From: JAJFHI01 sp050633705
Lineage (GTDB): Bacteria; Pseudomonadota; Alphaproteobacteria; Rhizobiales; Hyphomicrobiaceae
Direction of reading: 5' to 3'
DNA length: 41,542 bases
Assembly (NCBI GenBank): GCA_050633705.1
Contig: JBOEGZ010000021.1
Location: 1 to 41,542, forward strand
Within the stretch, counting starts at the first letter, position 1, and each line of letters opens with the position of its first letter. Positions 1 through 7,200 of this stretch are shown here, in pieces. A program made the translations under genes and the position numbers. Under the pieces are notes generated by a model. It did no database searches and had not been told where the DNA came from. It saw nothing but the letters and a program-made list of their open reading frames with translations.

Positions 1-233
1 ACATTGCCATTGGGTTGAACCAAACGCAGACTCGGGCTGCCCAGCTGCTCGATGATATAGGGTAGTACTTTATCGCAACTGTCACACATAGGCCTATCAA
101 TCCGAATAGTAACCGACTGCCCAGCCAAGTTGTCACCATGTGCTCTTGCCACCCTCTCTCGCAACAGACACGGCCCACAGTGAGTACTGGTCTTCAGGGG
201 CGGGATTAGTTTTGGGAGAAACGGGTTAGAGAC
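1..233 (-). pseudogene. Start-less toxin C-terminal fragment, deaminase-like (runs off left edge)
   Basis: An open minus-strand frame runs from the stop codon of the Imm1-like gene to the window edge. It has no ATG before its conserved part and no ribosome binding site. The readable protein contains HCGPC, then about 35 residues later RPMCDSC, then a GS..LRLVQPNG ending. A PxxC..C motif followed by a short helix and a strand ending in P-N-G resembles toxin deaminases of the SCP1.201/DddA group, but the usual catalytic HAE motif is not evident, so the family is uncertain. It follows an immunity gene directly and lacks an N-terminus, which is how displaced toxin-tip cassettes of polymorphic toxin loci look. 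The end of the frame and its cognate immunity gene, if any, lie outside the window. It could also be an unrelated zinc-binding fragment. Confidence 0.45.
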
Positions 234-695
234 TTAAGGGTCTGGGAAGATGTCAGGTGGCAGGTCTTCATCGCGAACCCAGTCTATGGATTTTGGTAAT
301 TTTCCTTCTGTTTCCATAAATTCTTTGACGGCTTTAAAAGCGTCAGCAAAAGGAATGAAGAGACCAACTGGAAGTGGGTCATCATGTGTTGATCTGACGT
401 ACTCTTTGAGGCGTGTCATGTCACCCTTTGAGCACCAGGTTCTGACAGGCGCCTTGCCATTGAGTTCATAGATCAGGAGCACGCCAAGGTTGGGCTGTCC
501 CCATAGTAATAAGTTGATGTCTTGGCGACCACCAGCGAATGGAAGGTGGGATGTATTGTTGACACCTAATAGGGAGATGCCAGCAGAATCATTGCCGTAA
601 TGGTTGAACCAGTTTTTGAAGTATGGTTTTAATTCTTCAGGCTTTGGCCAGAAGTCTCCTTTGAATTTTGCGAGATATATATTTTTTTGCGTCAT
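234..695 (-). CDS. Imm1-like immunity protein
   Basis: This 153-residue soluble protein resembles the Imm1 family of polymorphic toxin immunity proteins. I see the late family pattern LPVGLFIPFADAFKAVKEF, then a short gap and SIDWV with a conserved Trp. Imm1 proteins are known as neighbours of deaminase-superfamily toxins and are thought to bind and block the toxin in the cytoplasm. I chose the ATG at 695 because GGAGG lies just before it; an upstream in-frame ATG at 773 would overlap the preceding fragment and has no better binding site. The start lies 2 bases after the stop of the chimeric fragment upstream. A cysteine-rich deaminase-like tail follows immediately downstream. The gene appears intact, so it may protect against toxins from related strains even if its own partner is lost. 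Confidence 0.6.
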   Translation of the reverse strand: MTQKNIYLAKFKGDFWPKPEELKPYFKNWFNHYGNDSAGISLLGVNNTSHLPFAGGRQDINLLLWGQPNLGVLLIYELNGKAPVRTWCSKGDMTRLKEYVRSTHDDPLPVGLFIPFADAFKAVKEFMETEGKLPKSIDWVRDEDLPPDIFPDP

Positions 696-696
696 T

Positions 697-1010
697 CTAT
701 CCTCCCATTTCAGAACCATGTTTGGGGGTGAGTGAAACATTAAGTGTATTTTGAACGTGATCTCGGGCCTCATCTAAAGATGCGGCCTTCACTCCATATA
801 AGATTTCTTGTTCCATCTGTTTTCTACTGAGTGGCCCTGTTCTGTCTCCGTTTTGGCGCAAATTGACCTTATGGTGTTTTGCTCGAGATAGCATAGTCAG
901 GCTCACAATCGCCACATCGTAGTCACTTCGCCAAGGTCCTGAATCAAATGGTTTCTTGTTACTGAACCTAATGCCAGTAACGGAACTGCCACGCATGAAG
1001 AGTTGGACGT
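697..1010 (-). pseudogene. Decayed nucleotidyltransferase toxin tail fused to an immunity fragment
   Basis: The frame begins with a piece nearly identical to the middle of the full toxin gene at 1461-2282, including the MRGSSVTG and SDYDVAI signature. It diverges after about 40 residues and then, from the Met at 816, continues as MEQEILYGV and about 39 residues that match the N-terminus of the immunity protein at 1107-1454 (ILYGV, SLxxAR, TLNxSL, MGG). It stops exactly where the intact immunity protein continues with DYYHYDF. The piece has no toxin N-terminus and lacks the third catalytic region of the toxin. I read it as the remains of a second toxin-immunity pair left by duplication and deletion. 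The homology with the full copy ends sharply near 1010. A short expressed chimeric protein from the Met at 996 cannot be excluded. Confidence 0.6.
901..1010. repeat. Direct repeat copy 1 (toxin core)
   Basis: This 110-base stretch matches 1686-1795 with about ten mismatches by my count, roughly 91 percent identity. It carries the GSS...SDYDV coding part of the nucleotidyltransferase toxin. The match breaks abruptly after the shared sequence GAAGAGTTGGACGT, which suggests a recombination junction. Confidence 0.8.
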
Positions 1011-1020
1011 GATTGCGCCT

Positions 1021-1077
1021 GCAGGCACGAAGCCTGCGCGCATGGGTGGGTGCGGGGATCTGTCTAGATAGAGACAG
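1021..1077 (-). terminator. Two hairpins after the immunity gene
   Basis: Two perfect 6-base-pair stems lie between the immunity gene and the toxin fragment: GCAGGC/GCCTGC at 1021-1037 and CTGTCT/AGACAG at 1060-1077. Neither is followed by a clear T run on the minus strand, so they may be weak terminators, mRNA-stabilising ends, or recombination scars. Confidence 0.3.
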
Positions 1078-1106
1078 ATATTGTTATCGGTTCAATATGG
1101 TCGTCT

Positions 1107-1454
1107 TCAATCAGTTTCAGTGCGAAGCTTTTTGAAATATTCGGGTGCAGCATCGAGAGCCGCCACGGCGTGCGGTATTTCCTCTGTGAAGTCAAGATGG
1201 ATAAGAAGGGAGTAGTCTGGATACTCAGGATCAGACATTCCACCAACTTCGTTCTCGATGTCATCAAAGTCTCGGTTATGTTTTAACCTTAGACTGCTGT
1301 GTTTGCCATACGACGTGAAGTCATAGTGATAGTAATCACCGCCCATAAAGTACCCTTCTCTTGGGAGAAGAGAAATATTGAGAGTGGTCTCGACATAAAC
1401 GCGTGCTTGTTCGAGAGATTTCGTTTCAACGCCGTAGAGAATGAAAGTTTCCAT
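1107..1454 (-). CDS. Putative immunity protein for the nucleotidyltransferase toxin
   Basis: A small acidic cytosolic protein of 115 residues without signal peptide or membrane segment. I recognise no named family. Its role is inferred from position: it begins 6 bases after the toxin stop codon and a GGAG lies within the last toxin codons, so the two are probably translated together. Its first 39 residues have a partial duplicate (697-816) next to the duplicated toxin fragment, which supports the idea that the two genes travel as a unit. Visible features are an N-terminal FILYGVETKSLEQAR segment that looks like a beta-alpha unit, a MGGDYYHYDF stretch, and an acidic middle with several Asp and Glu residues, as expected of a protein that binds a basic toxin. 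Confidence 0.55.
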   Translation of the reverse strand: METFILYGVETKSLEQARVYVETTLNISLLPREGYFMGGDYYHYDFTSYGKHSSLRLKHNRDFDDIENEVGGMSDPEYPDYSLLIHLDFTEEIPHAVAALDAAPEYFKKLRTETD

Positions 1455-1460
1455 CGTCAG

Positions 1461-2282
1461 TTACTTACTCCTCACAATAGGGCGATTTGGACCGGGGCGA
1501 GCATGGACATTTGCTGCGGCTGTGTAAATCATAAAGCTAACGTCACGGCCAACACGCGCTTGGAGCTCCTTGCGTAAATTGAGGAGACCTAGTCTCGATA
1601 GCGCGCGCTGATTAAGTGGTTCTGTGCGAGTTTTTCGACCTCGAAGAGGGACATTCAGATGCACAGCACGAGCAAACATTGTAGGACTCACAATCGCCAC
1701 ATCATAGTCACTTGGCCGAGGTCCCGAGTCGAATGGTTTCTTGTTACTGAACCTAACGCCAGTAACAGAGCTGCCACGCATGAAGAGTTGGACGTCTCGA
1801 TAGCCAGCGTTGCGCAATCCATTTGAAAGTGTGGTGCCGAAGTTTTCATAGCTTCTATAGTTTGGAAAACCAAGTGGCAGAAGTTCATTGACGGATCGCC
1901 TAGCGTGGCGGGCTGTTGCTTCAAGTCCGCGAATATACGATTCGGGCAGCGGCGTGGAGGCGATTGGTCGGAGTCTGAAATTTGGATCAAGCGCCCGAGC
2001 TCGTGTGCCATGGAAGTTAATGGCTTGAATTGCAAAGTTCCCACGAATTTGTTGCGCGGGTGTAAATGTTAGAACATGTCCATTGGCTCTATTGGTTCGC
2101 GGTAATGTTGTGCGTCGACCAGCTGTGACGATGAAGTCCTGTTGTTGGCGCTGACGTCTGTTTTGACGAATGCGTTGGCGCAGCAGGCTTGTTCCACCGG
2201 TTGCGGTCCATCTGCCACCACCAGGGTTGCCTGCGGGTATGCGGGGTTGGTTGGGATTGAAGTTTGCCTTGCGCAGCAGCAT
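1461..2282 (-). CDS. Polymorphic-toxin-type protein with nucleotidyltransferase-like C-terminus
   Basis: The protein has 273 residues. Its N-terminus holds NPNQPRIPAGNPGGGRW (about residues 9-25), an adaptor-like motif I associate with alphaproteobacterial polymorphic toxins. A basic, Gln- and Arg-rich linker follows. The C-terminal third carries MRGSSVTG, then about 15 residues later SDYDVAI, and near the end GRDVSFMIY. That spacing fits the pol-beta nucleotidyltransferase signature (GS, then DxD, then a third acidic residue), so the protein may transfer a nucleotide to an RNA or protein target; the target is unknown. There is no signal peptide or membrane helix. A small ORF ends 3 bases upstream, and a putative immunity gene begins 6 bases downstream. 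Gene order and the duplicated fragment support a toxin role, but no delivery system is visible here. Confidence 0.6.
   Translation of the reverse strand: MLLRKANFNPNQPRIPAGNPGGGRWTATGGTSLLRQRIRQNRRQRQQQDFIVTAGRRTTLPRTNRANGHVLTFTPAQQIRGNFAIQAINFHGTRARALDPNFRLRPIASTPLPESYIRGLEATARHARRSVNELLPLGFPNYRSYENFGTTLSNGLRNAGYRDVQLFMRGSSVTGVRFSNKKPFDSGPRPSDYDVAIVSPTMFARAVHLNVPLRGRKTRTEPLNQRALSRLGLLNLRKELQARVGRDVSFMIYTAAANVHARPGPNRPIVRSK
1686..1795. repeat. Direct repeat copy 2 (toxin core)
   Basis: This is the partner of 901-1010 and lies inside the intact toxin gene. It covers the codons for the GSSVTG and SDYDVAI motifs. Confidence 0.8.
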
Positions 2283-2285
2283 CCA

Positions 2286-2444
2286 TTAGCGCAGGGCTTT
2301 CACTTGAAGGCGCAAAGTTGCCAACAAGCGCTGCTCTTCAGCGTCTTGGAGTTCTCGCTCCAATTGGCTTTTTGCAAAAGATGATGAAGGCACGTGCGGG
2401 ATCCACTCTGCAAACTCGATAGAGCTACAGTTTGGGTGCGCCAT
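2286..2444 (-). CDS. Small leader ORF upstream of the toxin
   Basis: A 52-residue frame starts at the ATG at 2444 and stops 3 bases before the toxin start. The protein begins MAHPNCSSIEFAEW and ends in a charged, heptad-like stretch, SQLERELQDAEEQRLL, that would form an amphipathic helix or short coiled coil. No clear ribosome binding site precedes it. Tight spacing suggests it is translated with the toxin. It may be a chaperone-like or adaptor peptide, or the N-terminal part of a longer toxin now separated by a stop. I do not recognise a family. Confidence 0.45.
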   Translation of the reverse strand: MAHPNCSSIEFAEWIPHVPSSSFAKSQLERELQDAEEQRLLATLRLQVKALR

Positions 2445-2645
2445 TAACCGCGGGGATTAGTTATGGGGAATGGTGGTGTGGTGTCATGGATCGTCATGTG
2501 GTGAAACATTGACCAATAACGCTTCGGTGTCGTGTTCGTGATTTCAATTGACTGGTATGGGTTTTGTCACCACACTAAGACTTTAAAAAATTCAATTGTT
2601 AGATGGCGAAACCGAGTTTTTTCAAACAAAAAGAGGCATCCTGCA

Positions 2646-3158
2646 ATGGCCTATGATTCTAGCCTGAGAGCAAAAGGTTCACTCCCACCCATTAGCCTTG
2701 CAACATTGGTTGTGATGATCGTTTCAGGCGCAGTTGCAACCGTTGCCTTCGATTTGTTTGGACAAAGTCTCAGCCCGGCTGCAGGATTTTCTGGATTGGC
2801 TCCGGTGTCGTTGGCGAAACAGACATTGAAAGTTTTGTTTGGAATTAACTCCAACCCAGGCGGACACTTCCTCCACTTTGTGGTGGCAGGAACCATTGGC
2901 TATCCGCTTGGATGGATGTTTATTGCGCGGCCGGTCATTGAGAAAGTATTGCCGGGTCTCGGGTGGTTTCCAGCCTCGGTGCTTTATGGCATTGGACTTT
3001 GGGTTTTCGCTATCGGCTTTATGGCGTCATTTGTTGCAGGCAACCCCTTTTTCCTCAACTTCACAGGCATCACATGGGTCGCGCTTGTTGGCCATGTGCT
3101 CTACGCCGTTGTGTGCGCCTTGGTTGTTGATTGGCTAGAGCGCGCAGGTCTGGGCTAG
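2646..3158 (+). CDS. Small integral membrane protein of unknown function
   Basis: A 170-residue protein with about four predicted membrane segments: LATLVVMIVSGAVATVAF near the N-terminus, FVVAGTIGYPLGWMFIA in the middle, then ASVLYGIGLWVFAIGFMA and ALVGHVLYAVVCALVV. Histidines in a GGHFLHF segment and in the last helix are notable, and such residues sometimes bind metal or haem, but no family is recognised. I prefer the ATG at 2646, preceded by AGAGG, over the upstream frame that begins at 2532, because the upstream residues are basic and look non-coding. It is divergent from the toxin cluster and lies 77 bases before the hydrolase-OsmC gene, with which it may be co-transcribed. Confidence 0.65.
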   Translation: MAYDSSLRAKGSLPPISLATLVVMIVSGAVATVAFDLFGQSLSPAAGFSGLAPVSLAKQTLKVLFGINSNPGGHFLHFVVAGTIGYPLGWMFIARPVIEKVLPGLGWFPASVLYGIGLWVFAIGFMASFVAGNPFFLNFTGITWVALVGHVLYAVVCALVVDWLERAGLG

Positions 3159-3235
3159 GTTTTTTGGTAACAAATAATCACGACCCATAGGGTACACTCC
3201 TTAGAGCGCAACTTTTGGCAGATTGGAGTCCCTTT

Positions 3236-4534
3236 ATGCCGACACCGACGCAATCACGACAGCAAGCTAACCGGTTGGCGACAACGCAGGTTCGAACAAA
3301 ATTTTCTGGCCACAGTGGTGAAGCTCTGGCTGCGCATCTTGATCTGCCGGCAGGACCAGTCCGTTCATACGCTTTGTATGCTCATTGCTTCACCTGTTCG
3401 AAAGATTTTACCTCGGTCAAGACGATCAGCACGCAGTTAGCAGCATTGGGCATTGCGGTGTTGCGGTTTGATTTTACCGGCCTTGGAGCGTCGGGTGGTG
3501 AATTCGCCAATACGAATTTTTCGTCAAATGTGCAGGACCTACTAAATGCCGCTGACTTCTTGCGTATCAACTACGAAGCACCCACAATTTTAATTGGGCA
3601 CTCTCTTGGAGGAGCCGCGGTGTTGGCTGCTGCCCAAGATATTCCTGAGGCAAAAGGCGTTGTAACGATTGGTGCACCAGCTGAAACTAAACATGTGACT
3701 CGTTTGTTCGGTGGCTTGGTCGAGGATATTCGTGAGAATGGCATGGCAAAGGTGTCATTGGGCGGGCGCCCTTTCACAATTAAGAAGCAATTTCTTGAGG
3801 ACGTTGAAGGCCAGTCCTTAACAGAACGCATCGCATCAATGCGAAAGACTTTGTTGGTGATGCACGCGCCGACCGATGAAACCGTTGGCATCCATCAAGC
3901 GGCCAAAATTTTTGCCGCTGCCAAGCACCCCAAAAGTTTTGTTTCATTGGATGGTGTGGATCATTTGATGTCGCGCACTGAGGATAGTGCTTTCGTTGCG
4001 CGGGTCATCGGCACTTGGGCAGAACGCCTTTTAGGGGAAGATGGAATTATCGACCGGTCGGTGGAAGATGATGTGATTGTCAGAGAAACTGGACATGGAA
4101 AATTCAGAAATGCTGTTTTGGCTGGCCGCCATCACTTTTTTGCAGATGAACCGCAATCGGTTGGTGGGGACGATAGTGGGCCAACGCCTTATGAATTTCT
4201 GGCCGCAGCGTTGGGTTCGTGCACGAACATGACACTTAGAATGTACGCGGAGCATAAAAAGCTCGATATTGGCAAGATTTCGGTACGCGTTTCTCATGGC
4301 AAGGTAACAGCCGACCACTGCCAGGATTGTGGAGATGCAATTTCAGGTGCCGGAGGCAAGATCGATCGTTTTGAGCGCGAAATTACCGTCACGGGTTCTT
4401 TGTCCCCCGAAATATCGAAAAAACTTGTTGAAATTGCTAACAAATGCCCCGTTCACAAGACGTTGGAAGGCAAAGCAGCGGTCGTTACAACGGTCTCAAG
4501 CGATGAAATTAGTGGCGACAGCGCCACCAATTAG
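3236..4534 (+). CDS. Bifunctional alpha/beta hydrolase-OsmC family protein
   Basis: A 432-residue cytosolic fusion. Residues about 20-260 form an alpha/beta hydrolase with the nucleophile elbow GHSLGG (Ser123) and a late GVDHL that carries the likely catalytic His. Residues about 275-430 form an OsmC/Ohr-type domain with the two expected redox cysteines, in GSCTN (Cys329) and CPVHKTL (Cys404). OsmC-family proteins reduce organic hydroperoxides through this cysteine pair; the hydrolase may release or process ester-linked substrates. The fusion is a known arrangement in proteobacteria. I start at the ATG at 3236, with GGAG seven bases ahead, instead of the TTG at 3215. An additional CxxC (HCQDCGD) sits in the OsmC part. 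The physiological substrate is not known from sequence. Confidence 0.88.
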   Translation: MPTPTQSRQQANRLATTQVRTKFSGHSGEALAAHLDLPAGPVRSYALYAHCFTCSKDFTSVKTISTQLAALGIAVLRFDFTGLGASGGEFANTNFSSNVQDLLNAADFLRINYEAPTILIGHSLGGAAVLAAAQDIPEAKGVVTIGAPAETKHVTRLFGGLVEDIRENGMAKVSLGGRPFTIKKQFLEDVEGQSLTERIASMRKTLLVMHAPTDETVGIHQAAKIFAAAKHPKSFVSLDGVDHLMSRTEDSAFVARVIGTWAERLLGEDGIIDRSVEDDVIVRETGHGKFRNAVLAGRHHFFADEPQSVGGDDSGPTPYEFLAAALGSCTNMTLRMYAEHKKLDIGKISVRVSHGKVTADHCQDCGDAISGAGGKIDRFEREITVTGSLSPEISKKLVEIANKCPVHKTLEGKAAVVTTVSSDEISGDSATN

Positions 4535-4787
4535 CCGTGCGGCGCGGAGACTGGCTTCCCTGCCTGCTACCAAATGCGGCATTGAGGCTCGCAAAGGCCA
4601 TATTGAAGCCCGGCGCAACGCGTGTTAGAGACCGTGGCAAAGCTGGAGATTTCGTGGTGTATTTCGGTATACCTCTTAGATCTGGTGGACATCCGATCCT
4701 TCCTTCAAATCGGCCAGACCAACGATTGAGTTGGTGGACAGCTGGTTACTGAACGCGTCCTCAATGGGGCGCATGAGAGCGTTCGAC

Positions 4788-5351
4788 GTGGCAACAAACG
4801 ATCCGAAACATTCCAGCATGGCTGGCCGTTATGCAGCTGCCCTTTTTGATTTGGCCGATGAAGAAGGCCAAGTGGAAAAGGTTGAAAAAGACATCAACGC
4901 GTTTCAGAGCCTGCTCGATATGAGTGAGGATCTTCGCACGATGGTTGCAAGCCCAGTGGTCCCTTCTGAAGAACAGAGTGCGGCTGTGGCAGGGATTCTC
5001 GAAAAGGCCGGAATTGGTGGGCTGACAGCGAATTTCTTCAAACTGATTGCAAAGAACCGTCGCTTGTTTGCCATCCCAGATATGATCACTTCTTTTCGCG
5101 CTATTGCTGCCGAAGCGCGCGGTGAGGTGACAGCCGAAGTCACATCAGCAGCGCCACTCACAGACCAACAAACTGCCACCCTTAAGGCAACGTTGAAAGA
5201 CAGTGTCGGCAAAGATGTACAACTCGATACAACGGTTGATCCGTCAATTCTTGGTGGGTTGATTGTTAAGGTCGGTAGCCGCATGGTCGATAGTTCGTTA
5301 CGTAGTAAACTATCTGCGATGAAAGTCGGCCTAAAAGGCGCCAGCGCCTAG
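4788..5351 (+). CDS. atpH: ATP synthase F1 subunit delta
   Basis: The delta subunit joins the F1 head to the peripheral stalk of ATP synthase. The family start pattern GRYAAALFDLA and the C-terminal strand pattern DPSILGGLIVKVGSRMVDSSLRSKL are both clear. At 187 residues it has the usual length. The start is uncertain: I use the GTG at 4788 (giving VATNDPKH), because bacterial delta chains begin about a dozen residues before the GRYA motif; in-frame ATGs at 4764 and 4773 are alternatives. The 253 bases upstream, after the hydrolase gene, hold no gene and presumably the operon promoter; a small stem, GGTGTA/TATACC, sits in it. A terminator-like hairpin separates this gene from atpA, which is unusual inside the operon. 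Confidence 0.95.
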   Translation: MATNDPKHSSMAGRYAAALFDLADEEGQVEKVEKDINAFQSLLDMSEDLRTMVASPVVPSEEQSAAVAGILEKAGIGGLTANFFKLIAKNRRLFAIPDMITSFRAIAAEARGEVTAEVTSAAPLTDQQTATLKATLKDSVGKDVQLDTTVDPSILGGLIVKVGSRMVDSSLRSKLSAMKVGLKGASA

Positions 5352-5360
5352 GTTTTGATC

Positions 5361-5392
5361 GTGTACCCCTTAGCAGGGTGCACGATTTTTTT
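5361..5392 (+). terminator. Intrinsic terminator between atpH and atpA
   Basis: GTGTACCC and GGGTGCAC form an 8-base-pair stem with one G-U pair and a 7-base loop, followed after GA by seven T. It begins 9 bases after the atpH stop. It may end part of the atpH transcripts or act as an attenuator. Confidence 0.75.
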
Positions 5393-5463
5393 GTAGGGAC
5401 ATCCGCGAACCGGAGCGTGCGCACCAGCGCCGTTGAACTGGATCAAAGACGTTCTAAGAGCTG

Positions 5464-5519
5464 GAGCAAACTTTTTGCTCTTGAATGAGATGCGCAGGTC
5501 TTACAGAGGTGTAGGACTT
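5464..5519 (+). promoter_or_regulatory. Two hairpins in the atpA leader
   Basis: A 7-base-pair stem GAGCAAA/TTTGCTC lies at 5464-5480. A 10-base-pair stem with two G-U pairs and a GAGG loop lies at 5496-5519. Together with the terminator upstream they give atpA a structured 166-base leader. The GAGG loop resembles a ribosome binding site presented in a hairpin loop, though the likely real site, AGAGG, is nearer the start codon. Function is inferred only. Confidence 0.4.
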
Positions 5520-5558
5520 GTATTTGGTAAGAAACGCTTGAGCTTATAAGAGGTCACA

Positions 5559-7103
5559 ATGGACATCCGCGCCGCGGAGATCTCCTCGATCCTAAAGGAT
5601 CAGATCAAAAACTTCGGTCAAGAGGCGCAAGTCTCTGAAATCGGTCAGGTACTGTCTGTTGGCGATGGTATCGCTCGCATTTACGGCCTCGACAATGTTC
5701 AGGCCGGTGAGATGGTGGAATTCCCAGGCAATATCATGGGTATGGCGCTGAACCTTGAAGCCGATAACGTCGGTGCCGTGATTTTCGGTGATGACCGCAC
5801 GATTAAAGAAGGCGATACCGTCAAGCGGACCGGCAACATCGTGGAAGTTCCTGTTGGCAAAGGCCTTTTGGGACGTGTTGTGGACGGCCTTGGCAACCCG
5901 ATCGATGGCAAAGGCCCGATCAAGGGCGACAAGAACATGCGCGTGGACGTGAAAGCGCCCGGCATTTTGCCACGTAAATCGGTTCACGAGCCAATGGCAA
6001 CCGGTCTTAAGGCGGTCGACGCTTTGATCCCTGTTGGTCGTGGTCAGCGCGAGTTGATCATTGGTGACCGTCAAACGGGTAAAACGGCGATTATTCTGGA
6101 TACATTCCTGAACCAAAAAGCCGTCAACAGTGGATCTGACGAGACTGAAAAGCTCTACTGCGTTTATGTTGCGATCGGTCAAAAACGTTCGACGGTTGCA
6201 CAGTTCGTGAAAGTGCTCGAAGAGCAAGGTGCTTTGGAATACTCAGTTGTTGTTGCAGCGACTGCATCTGATCCAGCGCCGATGCAATACCTTGCACCGT
6301 TCACCGGTTGTACGATGGGTGAATACTTCCGTGATAACAGCATGCACGCAGTGATCGCATACGACGACTTGTCGAAGCAGGCTGTTGCTTATCGTCAGAT
6401 GTCGCTGTTGCTGCGTCGTCCTCCGGGCCGCGAAGCGTATCCTGGCGACGTTTTCTATCTCCACTCTCGCTTGCTCGAGCGCTCGGCGAAATTGGGCGAT
6501 GCGCATGGTAATGGTTCGTTGACAGCTCTGCCAGTTATTGAAACGCAGGCCAACGACGTTTCGGCCTACATTCCAACGAACGTGATTTCGATTACGGATG
6601 GCCAGATCTTCTTGGAAACGGATCTTTTCTACCAAGGTATCCGTCCGGCTGTGAACGTCGGCCTGTCGGTATCGCGTGTGGGATCGTCGGCACAGACGAA
6701 AGCCATGAAGCAGGTGGCTGGTAAGATTAAGGGTGAGTTGGCGCAGTACCGCGAAATGGCGGCGTTTGCCCAGTTTGGTTCAGACCTAGATGCCGCGACA
6801 CAGCAGCTTTTGGCGCGTGGTGCGCGTTTGACGGAGCTTCTGAAACAACCGCAGTTCTCACCATTGAAAATGGAAGAACAGGTTTGCGTGATCTATGCCG
6901 GCACAAACGGCTACCTGGATGCACTTCCGGTGTCATCAGTTGGTCCATTCGAAGAAGGCTTGTTGCGCACGCTTCGCGACGATCATGCCGGAATTTTGGA
7001 CTCGATCCGCAAGTCTAAGAAGCTTGATGACGATGCTGAGAAACAACTTGTTTCTGTCCTCGACACGTACGTCAAAGGTTTTGAACCAGCCGACGCTGCT
7101 TAA
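5559..7103 (+). CDS. atpA: ATP synthase F1 subunit alpha
   Basis: This is the non-catalytic nucleotide-binding subunit of the F1 head, which alternates with beta in the hexamer. At 514 residues it has family length. It begins MDIRAAEISSILKDQI, has the Walker A loop GDRQTGKT at residues 169-176, and contains the strongly conserved PGREAYPGDVFYLHSRLLER segment. The ATG at 5559 is preceded by AGAGG. A perfect 8-base-pair stem spans the stop codon and a larger hairpin lies in the gap before atpG. The leader holds two hairpins and follows a terminator-like structure, so its expression may be uncoupled from atpH. Confidence 0.98.
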   Translation: MDIRAAEISSILKDQIKNFGQEAQVSEIGQVLSVGDGIARIYGLDNVQAGEMVEFPGNIMGMALNLEADNVGAVIFGDDRTIKEGDTVKRTGNIVEVPVGKGLLGRVVDGLGNPIDGKGPIKGDKNMRVDVKAPGILPRKSVHEPMATGLKAVDALIPVGRGQRELIIGDRQTGKTAIILDTFLNQKAVNSGSDETEKLYCVYVAIGQKRSTVAQFVKVLEEQGALEYSVVVAATASDPAPMQYLAPFTGCTMGEYFRDNSMHAVIAYDDLSKQAVAYRQMSLLLRRPPGREAYPGDVFYLHSRLLERSAKLGDAHGNGSLTALPVIETQANDVSAYIPTNVISITDGQIFLETDLFYQGIRPAVNVGLSVSRVGSSAQTKAMKQVAGKIKGELAQYREMAAFAQFGSDLDAATQQLLARGARLTELLKQPQFSPLKMEEQVCVIYAGTNGYLDALPVSSVGPFEEGLLRTLRDDHAGILDSIRKSKKLDDDAEKQLVSVLDTYVKGFEPADAA

Positions 7104-7165
7104 TTCAGCGTCGCGTTGAATTGTTATTTTGATGCGGCGTCGGCCTTATGGCCTACCGCCGCATC
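7091..7165 (+). promoter_or_regulatory. Intercistronic hairpins between atpA and atpG
   Basis: A perfect 8-base-pair stem, CGACGCTG/CAGCGTCG, overlaps the atpA stop codon (7091-7113). A second, larger structure at 7131-7165 pairs GATGCGGCG with CGCCGCATC and has an inner GGCC/GGCC stem with a TTAT loop. Neither has a T run, so they are more likely mRNA processing or stability elements than terminators. Confidence 0.5.
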
Positions 7166-7200
7166 TCACAAATTGCTCCAGCTAAGAGACCGGACGGCCA

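Noticed and set aside
5592..6227. Minus-strand frame opposite atpA
   Set aside because: It is antisense to a highly conserved ATP synthase gene and has no family features.
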